A stretch of DNA of 64,000 nt from Mycobacterium sp. MS1601 (GCF_001984215.1 NZ_CP019420.1:5704001-5768000), one strand, 5' to 3'. Shown: positions 27,823-36,767, numbered from the stretch's first letter. A program made the numbers and translations. The notes: generated by a model from the sequence alone, not told the origin.

Positions 27823-28707
27823 GTGGATCTTGATCTGCGTCGACTGCGATACTTCGTGGAAGTCGCCGACGAACTCAGCTTCGTGCACGCTGCGGCCAAG
27901 CTACACATGACCCAGCCGGCATTGAGCCGACAAATCGCCGCTCTGGAAAAGAGCTGGGGTGTACAGCTTTTCGCGCGCTCACGCAGCGGCACCAACCTCA
28001 CCGAAGCCGGCGCGACATTACTGGCGCGGGCGCGGGTGCTGTTGTCGGATGCCGCTACGTTCGAGCGTGACGCCCGGCTGATGGGCCGCGCGCCGGCACG
28101 TTTCGTTGTGGGGTTCATGCCCGGTGTCGACGCCGGGGCGTTGATCGCGGCGTTTCGGATGCTGCGGCCCGACGTGGACGTCACACCGATCTTCACATCG
28201 ACGACCGCACAGGCCCCCTTTCTCCGCGACGGCCGCGCCGACGTAGTGTTCTGCCGACCGCCGATCCGGGTGGACGGCGCACACGTCGAGGACCTGTTCG
28301 AGGAACCCGTCGTTGCCGCGGTGCGCCACGATCATCCGCTGGCGTCTCGGCACTGGCTACAGTTGGCCGACCTCGACAGCCTTGCCGAACCGGTGCTGCA
28401 GCGTCCGAGTGCCAACGCCGGCGACGACGTCTTCGATCCGCAGGATGCGGTATTGGCGGTGTCTGCCGGGCAGGCTGTCGCGCTGTTACCCGCCGGCATC
28501 GCGGCGTTCTACGTCGACGCAAGTGTGCGGTGCATCCCGGTCAGGGATGCACCGCTACAAACGGTTGCGTTGGCGTACAACAAGAATCGGATCATGCCGC
28601 ACATCGACGCATTCACCACGTTGTGCCGGGAAGAACTCGGCCCTCGGGTGCGGGACCTGCCTCGACGACTGGCGGTCGGCGAACGGGCGTCCGGTTCAGC
28701 GCTGTGA
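27823..28707 (+). CDS. LysR-family transcriptional regulator
   Basis: GTG 27823 gives VDLDLRRLRYFVEVADELSF, the standard LysR N-terminus; the helix-turn-helix follows (HMTQPALSRQIAALEKSWGV). The C-terminal periplasmic-binding-like sensor runs from about residue 90 (FVVGFMPGVDAGALIAAF). Length 294 residues is normal. Likely activates the divergent VOC-to-unknown operon (27703-24188) in response to a pathway metabolite. Confidence 0.9.
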   Translation: MDLDLRRLRYFVEVADELSFVHAAAKLHMTQPALSRQIAALEKSWGVQLFARSRSGTNLTEAGATLLARARVLLSDAATFERDARLMGRAPARFVVGFMPGVDAGALIAAFRMLRPDVDVTPIFTSTTAQAPFLRDGRADVVFCRPPIRVDGAHVEDLFEEPVVAAVRHDHPLASRHWLQLADLDSLAEPVLQRPSANAGDDVFDPQDAVLAVSAGQAVALLPAGIAAFYVDASVRCIPVRDAPLQTVALAYNKNRIMPHIDAFTTLCREELGPRVRDLPRRLAVGERASGSAL

Positions 28708-28861
28708 GTGTCAAACCACAAGCCTGTGACGGAACAACACCAGAAGCCAGGCCGCGGGGATCTTGATGCCAGGGAGGGGGAGACCCAGACGTTGCGATCC
28801 TCGGCGGCCCGCGTGATCGACAAGGACGAGTCGCTGGTGCTGGCCGTTCATCCCCGGCAAG

Positions 28862-29755
28862 CTACGCAGCCTGTCGAATCCAAGTGGTCATCGAATGGTG
28901 TTTTGGCCGCCAGTTGAGTTCGGCTCGAGCCCGTTTGGCAACGACTCGGCAGTTGGAGCCAAAGATGTATGCGTAGACGGCTCCGCATTGCGCTGCGGCT
29001 TCATCGACAGACCACGACTGCGGCGGTGCCAGTTGTAGGCGTTGGCTGATGGCCTCGGCGATGTCTGCGAACGAGGATTCGCCGTTCTCGACCAGATAGG
29101 CATTTCCCCCCGGTGCTTTCGCCGCGGCGAGGAGGTAGAGGTCCACGACGTCGTCGATGTGCACATTGGACCACTTGTTTTGGCCCTTGCCGATGTAGCG
29201 TGCCACCCCGTCCGCACGGGCCTGCTTCATCAGCCAGGGCACCATGATGCTCTCCTGGTGCAGACCCTGACCGTGCCCGTAGATACAGGTGTTGCACAGC
29301 GCGACTGACCGAATACCGCGGTTGACGGCTGCGGTGACGAGTTCGTCGATCTCGGCGCGACTTCGGTGGGCGTCGTCGACTGCCGACAGATACGGGCTGT
29401 CGTCATCGAGGAGGCGATCGGAGACGCCGCCTCCGGTGTCCTGGGCGAGCATTCCGGTTCCGCTCGTGTGCAGCAACGGCTTTCCGGATCCGGCGAGGCC
29501 CTCGATGAGCGCCTCCACTGCGCCACGGTGATCGCTGTCGGCGGCGTTGATCACCATTTCGGATTGATGGGCCTCGCAGGCCAGTAACTCGGTGTCGTCC
29601 AGACTGCCAAACACCGGGGTGATTCCGGCATCGCTGAGTTGTCGTGCCTTTTCGTCGGTGCGAACCAGGCCTCGGACTTCTCGTTCGGACTGGATCAATC
29701 GGGCTGCAATGGCCCCGCCGATGTAGCCGGCTGCGCCTGTCACGAAGATGGCCAA
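28862..29755 (-). CDS. NAD-dependent epimerase/dehydratase-family (extended SDR) protein
   Basis: The 297-residue protein starts with the Rossmann motif VTGAAGYIGGAIAARL and has a C-terminal substrate domain (NVHIDDVVDLYLLAA). The usual YxxxK is not obvious; the place of Tyr is near CIYGHGQG, so catalytic activity may be atypical as in NmrA-like or atypical SDRs. It is 68 bp downstream of the FAD monooxygenase in the same direction, forming a two-gene operon controlled by the TetR at 31028. Confidence 0.82.
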   Translation of the reverse strand: MAIFVTGAAGYIGGAIAARLIQSEREVRGLVRTDEKARQLSDAGITPVFGSLDDTELLACEAHQSEMVINAADSDHRGAVEALIEGLAGSGKPLLHTSGTGMLAQDTGGGVSDRLLDDDSPYLSAVDDAHRSRAEIDELVTAAVNRGIRSVALCNTCIYGHGQGLHQESIMVPWLMKQARADGVARYIGKGQNKWSNVHIDDVVDLYLLAAAKAPGGNAYLVENGESSFADIAEAISQRLQLAPPQSWSVDEAAAQCGAVYAYIFGSNCRVVAKRARAELNWRPKHHSMTTWIRQAA

Positions 29756-29823
29756 GGGTTCTCCTTAGGCGTTGGTAGACAGCGGGTGTCGGGTGTCTGC
29801 GTTGCTGGCGGCGACGGCGCTCG

Positions 29824-30951
29824 TTACGCCTGGGCGCCAGCGGTGTAGAAGTCCGCGAGGGAGTGTGGGGCGCGGTCGCCCAGCATGAGGTCGACGATCG
29901 TGTCGGCGAACTGCGCGGCCTGCTCGCTGCGCGGGAACAGTTCTTGTTCGTAGGCGGTGAACGCCGCCTCCAGATCCTCTGGGTATGCCGCGATGGCCTT
30001 GCCGAGTTCGGCGCCGTCGACCATCGCCATGTTCGCGCCATCTCCTGACGGGGCGGTCACGTGTGCGGCGTCGCCGAGCAGCGTCACCCCCGGTACGCGG
30101 TTCCATCGGTGACCGTTGGGCAGCGCGAAGATGGGGCGGGGAATGAGCGGGGTGTCGGTGTCGGTGATCAAGCTCGTGAGTTGCGGCGCCCATCCCTCAT
30201 ACTCGGCTGCGATTCGGGTACGGGCGAACGGGGGATCGGCGAAGTCGACTCCGTCGACGAAGCCAGCGGAGCACCGTATTTGAGCGTAGGTATGGATGAC
30301 GTCGGGTTCGCGATGAGCGACGATCCCGCGGCCAGGCGCCAGAGCGAACATGGCACCGTCGCCGACTGTTGCGGCCGCCTCCGGATGGCGTGTGTCCGGA
30401 TCGTAGAGATAGGCCTCGAAGTAGGTGGCGCCAGTGTAGTGCGGCGTGGCCGTTGAGAGCAGGGGGCGCACCTTGGACCACGCGCCGTCGGCACCGACGA
30501 GTGCCTGAGTGGTCACGGTCGAACCGTCTGTGAACGTCAGGCGCTGCTCGCCGTCGCCCAGCGACTCGACGGCGCTGACCTTGCGGCCCCACGCCACCGT
30601 CCCGTCGGGTACTGAGTCGAGCAGAATCCTTCGCAAGTCGCCTCGAAGTACCTCCGGACGGCCGCCGGTGCCGTCGTCGGGTTCATCGAGAAGCACCGCG
30701 CCGTGTCGATCGAGCACGCGCGAGGCCTCCGCCCCCTGGTGGATGATCGCGCGAAACTCGCTCATGAGGTCGGCGGCGTGCAGGGCTACCTGCCCCTCGT
30801 TGTGATGGATGTCGAGGTGACCTCCCTGGGTGCGGGCTTCTGCCGAGGCCTCTGCCTCGTACACCGTGGCGCGGATGCCGTTTACGTGCAGAACCCGTGC
30901 CAGCGTGAGACCGCCCAGCCCGGCGCCGACGATCGTGATTGTTGATGGCAT
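29824..30951 (-). CDS. FAD-dependent monooxygenase (TetX/PHBH-like)
   Basis: ATG 30951 follows TAGGAG by seven bases and starts MPSTITIVGAGLGGLTLARV, the FAD GxGxxG motif. GADGAWSKVR and the second FAD motif GVTLLGDAAHVTAPSGDGAN complete the class A flavoprotein monooxygenase pattern. The protein is 375 residues. It probably hydroxylates an aromatic or polyketide-like compound, possibly a xenobiotic, using NAD(P)H. The divergent TetR with twin operators suggests substrate-inducible expression. Confidence 0.88.
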   Translation of the reverse strand: MPSTITIVGAGLGGLTLARVLHVNGIRATVYEAEASAEARTQGGHLDIHHNEGQVALHAADLMSEFRAIIHQGAEASRVLDRHGAVLLDEPDDGTGGRPEVLRGDLRRILLDSVPDGTVAWGRKVSAVESLGDGEQRLTFTDGSTVTTQALVGADGAWSKVRPLLSTATPHYTGATYFEAYLYDPDTRHPEAAATVGDGAMFALAPGRGIVAHREPDVIHTYAQIRCSAGFVDGVDFADPPFARTRIAAEYEGWAPQLTSLITDTDTPLIPRPIFALPNGHRWNRVPGVTLLGDAAHVTAPSGDGANMAMVDGAELGKAIAAYPEDLEAAFTAYEQELFPRSEQAAQFADTIVDLMLGDRAPHSLADFYTAGAQA

Positions 30952-30967
30952 CGTCTCACTCCTAATT

Positions 30968-31007
30968 TGGAACCACATTCCAGTGATGATTTTGGAGCGC
31001 CGTTCCA
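30968..31007. promoter_or_regulatory. Twin TetR operators between FAD monooxygenase and TetR genes
   Basis: TGGAACCACATTCCA (30968-30982) is a perfect 5-bp-arm inverted repeat. TGGAGCGCCGTTCCA (30993-31007) repeats it with one mismatch, 25 bp centre to centre. Both have T-rich flanks (TTTGGA, TTCCAGT). They cover the divergent promoters. Confidence 0.65.
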
Positions 31008-31027
31008 GTTGTGTCAAACTGGCTTTC

Positions 31028-31708
31028 ATGGCGACTAGGAGTCGACGAGGCCGACCGCGCGGTGACGCGCTGTCCAGGGAGCGGATTGTGGCGGCGGCCA
31101 TCGAGATGCTCGACGAGGAGGGCGAGGGCGCGCTGACCTTCCGTCAGCTCACCGCTCGCCTCGGAACGGGCAGCGGCGCAATCTACTGGCACGTCGCCGA
31201 CAAGGAGGAACTATTGGCGGCGGCGGCCGACGTCGTCGTCGCTCGCGCCGTGGCCGGCGCCGCCGCCGACCTGGAACCGAGGGAGAGTATCCGTGCCGTC
31301 GCCCTCGGGGTGTTCGATGCGTTCAACGCACACCCGTGGCTGGGCGCCCAGCTGGCCCGAGTGCCATGGCAACCGGCGGTGCTGCATCTCTTCGAAGGCG
31401 TCGGCTTGCCCCTGCAGGCTCTCGGAGTGCCTTACGCTGCGCAGTTCAACGCCGCTACCGCGCTCGTCAGCTACTTTGTTGCCTTGGCTGCGCAACACGC
31501 TGCGGCCACCCGGTTGCAGCTGCGCGAGACGGACCGACCGACCTTCCTGGCGGCCATCGCCGCGCAATGGTCGGCGCAGTACGACTCGAGCACCCACCCG
31601 TTCGTGCACCACCTTGCCGAACAGCTGGCCGAGCATGACGACCGTGAGCAGTTCATCGCCGGACTCGAACTCATTCTTGCGGGAATCGACACACTCCGCG
31701 AGGAGTGA
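31028..31708 (+). CDS. TetR-family regulator (TetR_C-type ligand domain)
   Basis: ATG 31028 opens MATRSRRGRPRGDALSRERI, then the helix-turn-helix LTFRQLTARLGTGSGAIYWH and VADKEELL. The rest is a helical ligand domain of the TetR_C_1 type. At 226 residues it is full length. It likely represses itself and the divergent FAD monooxygenase/SDR pair through the twin operators at 30968-31007. Confidence 0.9.
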   Translation: MATRSRRGRPRGDALSRERIVAAAIEMLDEEGEGALTFRQLTARLGTGSGAIYWHVADKEELLAAAADVVVARAVAGAAADLEPRESIRAVALGVFDAFNAHPWLGAQLARVPWQPAVLHLFEGVGLPLQALGVPYAAQFNAATALVSYFVALAAQHAAATRLQLRETDRPTFLAAIAAQWSAQYDSSTHPFVHHLAEQLAEHDDREQFIAGLELILAGIDTLREE

Positions 31709-32050
31709 AGTCGCCGCGCCAGATCAGAATGTTGAGCTCGGCCAGCACTGCTAGAGGGTCGAAATACGTTCACTGACTGCGCAACCGGGCACCGTGGATG
31801 CCGTGTGTAGCACCATTCGCACCGACTGCCGGAGAACGCGGCGAGGCAATGATTCATCCGATGCGATGTGCAGTGGCTTACTGGCAACCCGCCATATTCG
31901 ATCTCGTCGTTCTCCACCCGGTCTCAAGCGATACGTCAAGGTCGGCACAGCTTCACGGGGTCGCGCTGATGGCAATCTTCGGGTAGCTCAGGGGCTTGGA
32001 TGTTGTTTGCCGTCTCCGCCGATCTAACTGTCCGGCCGCCTAGAATTTGC
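31709..32050. other. Non-coding spacer with left copy of a 24-bp repeat
   Basis: No credible gene was found on either strand. The stretch contains the left copy (31879-31902) of a 24-bp direct repeat that recurs after the MazEF genes. Confidence 0.5.
31879..31902 (+). repeat. 24-bp direct repeat, left copy
   Basis: TACTGGCAACCCGCCATATT plus CGAT; it matches 32645-32668 at 23 of 24 bases. The pair brackets the MazEF module. Confidence 0.7.
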
Positions 32051-32066
32051 GTTACATGTAACATGT
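32051..32066. promoter_or_regulatory. Palindromic operator of the MazEF module
   Basis: GTTACATGTAAC (32051-32062) is a perfect 12-bp palindrome, and ACATGT recurs immediately at 32061-32066. It ends five bases before the antitoxin start codon, the expected place for autorepression by an antitoxin. Confidence 0.6.
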
Positions 32067-32070
32067 TGGC

Positions 32071-32277
32071 GTGGCAGTGAGGGAAAGGGTCGGCGAGTAT
32101 CGACGGCGGATGCGGGAGCGGGGCCTGCGGCCGCTGCAGGTCTGGGTGCCTGACGTGCGCACCGAGAGTTTTGCCGCCGAAGCACATCGTCAGGCTTCGT
32201 TAGTCGCACGAGCGGACGAAGGCACAGATGACCAGGACTTCATTGAGGCCATCTCGACGCCGTGGGACGAGGAGTGA
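32071..32277 (+). CDS. MazE-type antitoxin
   Basis: GTG 32071 opens a 68-residue acidic-tailed protein ([20 protein letters not shown], then [13 protein letters not shown], and a DEGTDDQDF acidic tail). The N-terminus fits the actinobacterial MazE-family antitoxins ([14 protein letters not shown] is a recurring pattern), and the Asp/Glu-rich C-terminus would wrap the toxin. The next gene is a MazF toxin, overlapping by 4 bp. The palindrome just upstream is its probable binding site. Confidence 0.85.
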   Translation: MAVRERVGEYRRRMRERGLRPLQVWVPDVRTESFAAEAHRQASLVARADEGTDDQDFIEAISTPWDEE

Positions 32278-32606
32278 ACAGAGGGGAGATCTGGACCGTG
32301 GCGGGGGGCGTCTACGCGACCAAACCGCGTCCCGCGGTGATTGTTCAGGATGACCTTTTTGATGCCACGAGTTCCGTCACTGTTGCTCCCATGTCCAGCA
32401 CGCTGCTGGATGCGCCTTTGATGCGCATCCGGATAGCCGGCGGAGACGGCCGGTTGTCCGGACTCGATCACGACAGTGACGTGATGATCGACAAGCTCAC
32501 AACCGTCAAAAGGTCGAACGTCCACGCCCGAGTCGGTCGGCTGACAGCGGAGCAAGTCGTCGAGGTCGAGCGAGCGATGATGGCATTCCTCGGCCTTGCC
32601 CGATAG
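32274..32606 (+). CDS. MazF/PemK-type mRNA interferase toxin
   Basis: GTG 32274 overlaps the antitoxin stop (GTGA). The 110-residue protein has the MazF core: [11 protein letters not shown] (Arg/Glu of the active site), [17 protein letters not shown] and a C-terminal [15 protein letters not shown] helix. MazF toxins cut RNA at short sequence motifs when the antitoxin is degraded. No sign of decay, so the pair is probably functional. Confidence 0.88.
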   Translation: MNRGEIWTVAGGVYATKPRPAVIVQDDLFDATSSVTVAPMSSTLLDAPLMRIRIAGGDGRLSGLDHDSDVMIDKLTTVKRSNVHARVGRLTAEQVVEVERAMMAFLGLAR

Positions 32607-32644
32607 GCGAGAACCGTTGAGCAGCAGGGCAATACAGCGCACTC

Positions 32645-32668
32645 TACTGGCAACCGGCCATATTCGAT
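32645..32668 (+). repeat. 24-bp direct repeat, right copy
   Basis: TACTGGCAACCGGCCATATT plus CGAT; it differs from 31879-31902 only at the twelfth base. It lies 39 bp after the MazF stop. Confidence 0.7.
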
Positions 32669-32877
32669 TCCGCCGTATTCTTACCGGTGGTCTGCGCCGC
32701 CGTGCTCGTGATAAGCGGCCAGCACCTCGCCTCAGTGGGGGTTTCGGTCCTTGGCACTGATCGCCGACGTCCGCCACATCGTCGTTTCACCATATTGAGT
32801 GGACGCCATCGGACTGTGGCAGTATTTGGGCGTGCGGTAGCCCACAGTGCGCGTGTCCCAAGTTGGGAGGGTGGCGA

Positions 32878-33270
32878 ATGCCAATTCCGAAGTCGGTGGC
32901 CCGGTTGAATCGAGTGGGCCTCAATAAAATCACCCAACGCATTGCGCCCTGGGCACCCGGGTTTGGGCTGGTGATTCACCAGGGTCGCAGCTCCGGGCGA
33001 AGCTATAAAACCCCCGTCAATGTCTTTCGGACGCCAACCGGGGTACGCATCGCCCTCACCTACGGCGCCGATAGCCAATGGGTGAAGAATGTCGTCGCGG
33101 CACAGGGTTGTACGCTGCGAACCCAGGGCCGCACGCTGACCTTATCCGAGCCGCGGATCGTCCACGACCCAGAGCGCACGAGCATCAGACCACTCGAGCG
33201 ACGGGTACTGGGCATGTTGGCGGTTGACGACTTCCTCGACCTGAACGAGTGCCACGAATCAGCCGGATAA
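32878..33270 (+). CDS. Deazaflavin (F420)-dependent nitroreductase-family protein
   Basis: ATG 32878 follows GGGAGG. The 130-residue protein has the DDN-family pattern: WAPGFGLVIHQGRSSGRSYK with the cofactor-phosphate-binding Gly/Ser/Arg cluster, TPVNVF, and ALTYGADSQWVKNVVAA. The family uses the mycobacterial cofactor F420 for reduction of quinones or nitro compounds. It is isolated between two toxin-antitoxin loci. Confidence 0.88.
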   Translation: MPIPKSVARLNRVGLNKITQRIAPWAPGFGLVIHQGRSSGRSYKTPVNVFRTPTGVRIALTYGADSQWVKNVVAAQGCTLRTQGRTLTLSEPRIVHDPERTSIRPLERRVLGMLAVDDFLDLNECHESAG

Positions 33271-33450
33271 CGCCGCCAGGCTCGGACGCGGGTGGCTCGA
33301 TGTCGACACGTTACAGGCTTCCGATCCCCATCAAACCCCCTCATTTGCACTGCTTTTCACTTCCAGTTGCTTCGATCTGTCGTCTTCCCAGCGGCCGTGA
33401 GTTGTGCTGCTGACCACCGAGAAAGTGCCAGCAGCCCCTTTGGCCTCATC

Positions 33451-33721
33451 TCCGATGAATCGGCGGTCAGCGCGATCACGCTGGCTGAGCTATCCGTGCG
33501 TCCAAACGTCGCCAACGACGATGCAGAGCGCCCGCGCGTTTCAAGCCGTGGCCGCGGCGCTTCGCGCGTCGGGCCGCAAGCCGGCTGCGCGCGCCTACGT
33601 CGCAGTCATAGCGGCCGGTGCAATCGCACATGGAATGCCGCTGCACACGTGCAACCCCGCCGACTTCACGGGAATCCCGCGACTGGAACTACGACCAGTC
33701 ACGCACCCACATCACCGATAG
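33451..33721 (+). pseudogene. vapC (PIN-domain toxin) relic
   Basis: One frame from 33451 reads SDESAVSAITLAELSVRPNV followed by DDAER, the middle of a VapC toxin. From about 33520 a different frame reads SARAFQAVAAALRASGRK, then ARAYVAVIAAGAIAHG and HTCNPADFTGIPRLELRPV, the VapC C-terminus, ending at 33721. The N-terminal LDTS-type strand and a central segment are missing, and the catalytic Asp normally found in RAYDALIA is Val. It is a dead gene. Confidence 0.8.
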
Positions 33722-34075
33722 GGAAACACTGTCCGTTCCCAGTCAGCTTGGTGGTTCGCCGCAGAGAACTGCCAGCTTGAATGAGACTTGATCGTCCGTC
33801 TCACACGGACGTGGGTGTCAAAGTCTCAGATAGGTTGTCTTCCAACAGTGGTGGCCGGCAAGCAGACAGGCCACTACACCGCCCCAGCGATCGCGACGCC
33901 AGGCTTCCCGCGGCCGGTGACCGTCACGTGGATCCTGTCGGAATCGTCGGCACTTTCGTGGCCATGGTCACCACCGCTTCAGCGGCCCTGGATCAGCCGT
34001 AGGAGCTATGCCGGCGCAACCACCTGAGACTCATGCGCGACGCTGAACCCCGCTGGGGCGCAGCCACTCCCGTAG
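33722..34075. other. Non-coding spacer
   Basis: Short open frames here have no recognisable content. Nothing else was seen between the vapC relic and the MFS transporter stop. Confidence 0.5.
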
Positions 34076-35296
34076 CTAGACGTAGCGGTTGCGTCCGGCG
34101 ACGGCGCCGGTGGCCATCTGCACGGCGTAGACCACGAGGAACAGGCTCCACGGCACCGTCCAGCCACCGCTGACGTCGTGGAGCACGCCGAACAGCAGGG
34201 GCCCGGTACCGGCGATCAGGTAGCCCAGTCCCTGGGCCATCCCGGACAGTTGCGCAGTTTCCTCCGCGGTCCGGGCGCGCAGTGCGATCACGGCGAGAGC
34301 CAAAGCGAAGACGCTCTGCCCGATGCCGATGAGCACACTCCACAGCACCGGCTGGGCCGCCGGCGCCAGCATGACGCCGAGAATGCCCACCACTCCGAAC
34401 AGGCCGAGCCCGACGATCCACTCGCTCTGACTCCCGCGGCGAGCGGCCACGGGGGCGACCACCAGCGCGATCGGCACACCGATGAGCGAGGCCAGGCCTA
34501 CCAGGACACCGGCCTGCACCTTGGGCACCCCGTTGTCGATGAACACCTCGGGCAACCAACCCATCACGATGTAGGCCATGAAGGCCTGGCACCCGAAGAA
34601 CACGGTGACAGTCCACGCCAGGCGGTTGCGCAGCAGCGAACGTGGCGGCTCGGCGTGTTCGATCCGTCGGACCCAGGCCGCGCCATGGCGCCGGGAGACC
34701 GGCACCCACACGGCCAGGGCGATCAGTGCCAGCGCCGCCCACACCGCCAGCGCCGGCCGCCAGCCGCCCAGCGGCCCCTCGAGACCGGGCGTGACCGCCG
34801 ACCCCAAGGCCCCACCTGCTTGCAGCGCAGCGGTGTAGATACCGGTCATCAGGCCGATCCGGGCCGGGAACGACCCTTTGATCACGACGGGGATCAGCAC
34901 GTTGACCAAGGCAATACCGGCACAGGCGACGAGGCTGGCGCCCAGCACCACGGTGGATCCGCCGGCGGCGCGGATGAGCAGGCCTGCCGCGATGATCAGC
35001 AGCGACAGTGACACCGTGCGCCCCAGCCCGATCCGGGCCGACAGCCGTGGGGCGGTCAGTCCGGCGGCGGCGAAACATAGCGCGGGCAAGGTGGTGAGGA
35101 GACCGGCCCAGGTGGCCGAGGCGCCAAATTCCTCGCGCATCTCACCCAGCAGTGGCGCGACGCTGGTCACCGCGGGCCGCAGGTTCAGCGCGGTGAGTAC
35201 CACCGCCACCGCCAGTAGTGCACCCCCGGCGACAACCGAGACAGGCTTCTCCCGGAGATTCGACGGTGAAACGTCCTGATGATTGGATTGTTTCAT
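34076..35296 (-). CDS. MFS transporter, CynX/NimT-like
   Basis: ATG 35296 gives a 406-residue protein with twelve hydrophobic segments. LTALNLRPAVTSVAPLLGEM near the N-terminus is characteristic of the CynX/NimT (cyanate or 2-nitroimidazole) transporter group, as are the ARIGLMTG and QGLGYLIAGTGPLL segments. It is divergent from a GntR regulator whose likely operators lie in the shared 65-bp promoter region, so transport is probably induced by the substrate. Confidence 0.88.
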   Translation of the reverse strand: MKQSNHQDVSPSNLREKPVSVVAGGALLAVAVVLTALNLRPAVTSVAPLLGEMREEFGASATWAGLLTTLPALCFAAAGLTAPRLSARIGLGRTVSLSLLIIAAGLLIRAAGGSTVVLGASLVACAGIALVNVLIPVVIKGSFPARIGLMTGIYTAALQAGGALGSAVTPGLEGPLGGWRPALAVWAALALIALAVWVPVSRRHGAAWVRRIEHAEPPRSLLRNRLAWTVTVFFGCQAFMAYIVMGWLPEVFIDNGVPKVQAGVLVGLASLIGVPIALVVAPVAARRGSQSEWIVGLGLFGVVGILGVMLAPAAQPVLWSVLIGIGQSVFALALAVIALRARTAEETAQLSGMAQGLGYLIAGTGPLLFGVLHDVSGGWTVPWSLFLVVYAVQMATGAVAGRNRYV

Positions 35297-35349
35297 CCAT
35301 GTTTCGGCTCGCACGACTGCTATGGTCGCATACATCCCATGATTGGATG
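35284..35349. promoter_or_regulatory. Putative GntR operators
   Basis: TGGATTGTTTCATCCA (35284-35299, 5-bp arms) and CATCCCATGATTGGATG (35333-35349, 5-bp arms) are two inverted repeats built from the same half-sites GGAT/ATCC. The first overlaps the MFS start; the second precedes the GntR start. Confidence 0.5.
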
Positions 35350-35361
35350 AAAGGACGAGCT

Positions 35362-36030
35362 GTGCCGTTGACCACCACGCGTCGCACCGGCCTCGTTGAT
35401 CAGGTGATCGAACAACTGCGGAGCTCGGTGAACACTGGGGAGTGGCCGGTGGATGAGCGCATCCCCAACGAGTCCGTACTCGTCGAACACCTCGGGGTGG
35501 GCCGCAACACCGTCCGCGAGGCCGTCCGCGCCCTGGCTCACGCCGGGATCTTGGAAGTCCGCCAGGGCGACGGCACCTACGTGCGCGCCACCAGCGAGGT
35601 ATCCGGTGCGCTCCGACGACTGTGCGGCAGCGAGCTGCGTGAGATCCTGCAGGTCCGGCGGGCCCTTGAGGTCGAAGGTGCCCGGCTGGCAGCGCTCAAC
35701 CACACCGCCGACGAACTCGGTGAACTGCGCGCGCTGTTGGCCAGAAGCCAGGATTGTCTACTTTCTGGGGAGGAGGAATTCGCGCGCGCCGACGCCGACT
35801 TCCATCTCGCCGTGGTGCGGTGTTCCCACAACGCGATCCTGATCGAGCTCTACCGCGGCCTGCTGGAGACCATTGCCGCCAGCGTGGCGGCCACCACCAA
35901 GACTTTCGCCAAGGCGCTGGCCGTCGACCACAGCAACGTGGTGGCGCACATCGCCGCCGGCGACGAGCACGCAGCCGCGCAAGCGGCGGGGCGGCTCTTC
36001 GATCACCTGCTCGGCGACGCAGGCCCTTAA
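35362..36030 (+). CDS. GntR-family regulator, FadR subfamily
   Basis: GTG 35362, six bases after AAAGGA, starts VPLTTTRRTGLVDQVIEQLR. The winged helix (IPNESVLVEHLGVGRNTVRE, GILEVRQGDGTYV) and a helical FCD domain (LREILQVRRALEVEGARLAA, ADADFHLAVVRCSHN) identify the FadR/FCD group. The FCD metal ligands would include the Asp and His of ADFHLAV. Length 222 is normal. Probable target is the divergent MFS gene. Confidence 0.88.
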   Translation: MPLTTTRRTGLVDQVIEQLRSSVNTGEWPVDERIPNESVLVEHLGVGRNTVREAVRALAHAGILEVRQGDGTYVRATSEVSGALRRLCGSELREILQVRRALEVEGARLAALNHTADELGELRALLARSQDCLLSGEEEFARADADFHLAVVRCSHNAILIELYRGLLETIAASVAATTKTFAKALAVDHSNVVAHIAAGDEHAAAQAAGRLFDHLLGDAGP

Positions 36031-36754
36031 GGTCGCGCAGAAGTTCGACGATGTACCTCCGCTGCGCTGCGGCACCGTGTGCCCGGTTTCAGTGCACTGC
36101 CACTCCACAGGTCACGACGTCTCGGCCGCGATGAGCCGGTCCATGGTAGTGCGCAGGCAAGCACAAAGATTCGGCCGGTCGCCGAGCATGGCGAGGGTGC
36201 CGACTAGTTCGCCGACGGAGCGCCCGAGCGCCTTCAGAAGCGGTCCAACCCCGAGCTGCAAATCCACCCTGCGTTGGCAGCACGGGCCACCGAATGTCGA
36301 CCGCCATCTTTATTGCGAAAGCTGCCAGGTGCAGTGAGGCCGAACAGCAGCATCGTCATCGATCGCCGAAAGCGACGGGAGGAGTTCTGGTCCGCAAGCA
36401 AGCGGCCAGGCTTTGATTCACCCGATGCAGTATGCAGTATGCAGTATCTTACTTGACATAATGTAGATTATCGGCAATACGCTACGCTGAGTTGCTTACA
36501 TGAAAGAGCTCGCAACCCTTGACAATTCGGCCTGGTGGCAGGCGCAAACTCACCCGGCGCGCCCCCGGCGCGCCGACCGGTATTCGCGAATCGGTTGCAG
36601 ACAAGCGTCGATGCCGGCGTACGTTTCAATCACTTAATGAATGATTGGGACGTCAGCTAAAACGTTGCGAGCTGCGACGGTGGTCTGGCGACATCTGGCC
36701 GGTGCGAGTCGCTTCGAGCCCCCTATCTGACGGCCGCCCCACACCGCGTCATTG

Positions 36755-36767
36755 CGTCACAGTGACG
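36755..36767. repeat. Palindrome CGTCACAGTGACG, left of integrase-like relic
   Basis: CGTCACAGTGACG is followed by AATTGCGCTGT. The complement of the right copy reads CGTCACAGTGAC then AGAATGGCTGT, so similarity extends past the palindrome. Confidence 0.5.

Noticed and set aside
31846..31902. Possible tRNA-like fragment as an attachment site
   Set aside because: No cloverleaf with anticodon and T-loop GTTCRA could be drawn; only the 24-bp repeat is supported.
33993..35078. 361-residue minus-strand frame
   Set aside because: Arg/Gly-rich shadow of the CynX-type MFS transporter in another frame.
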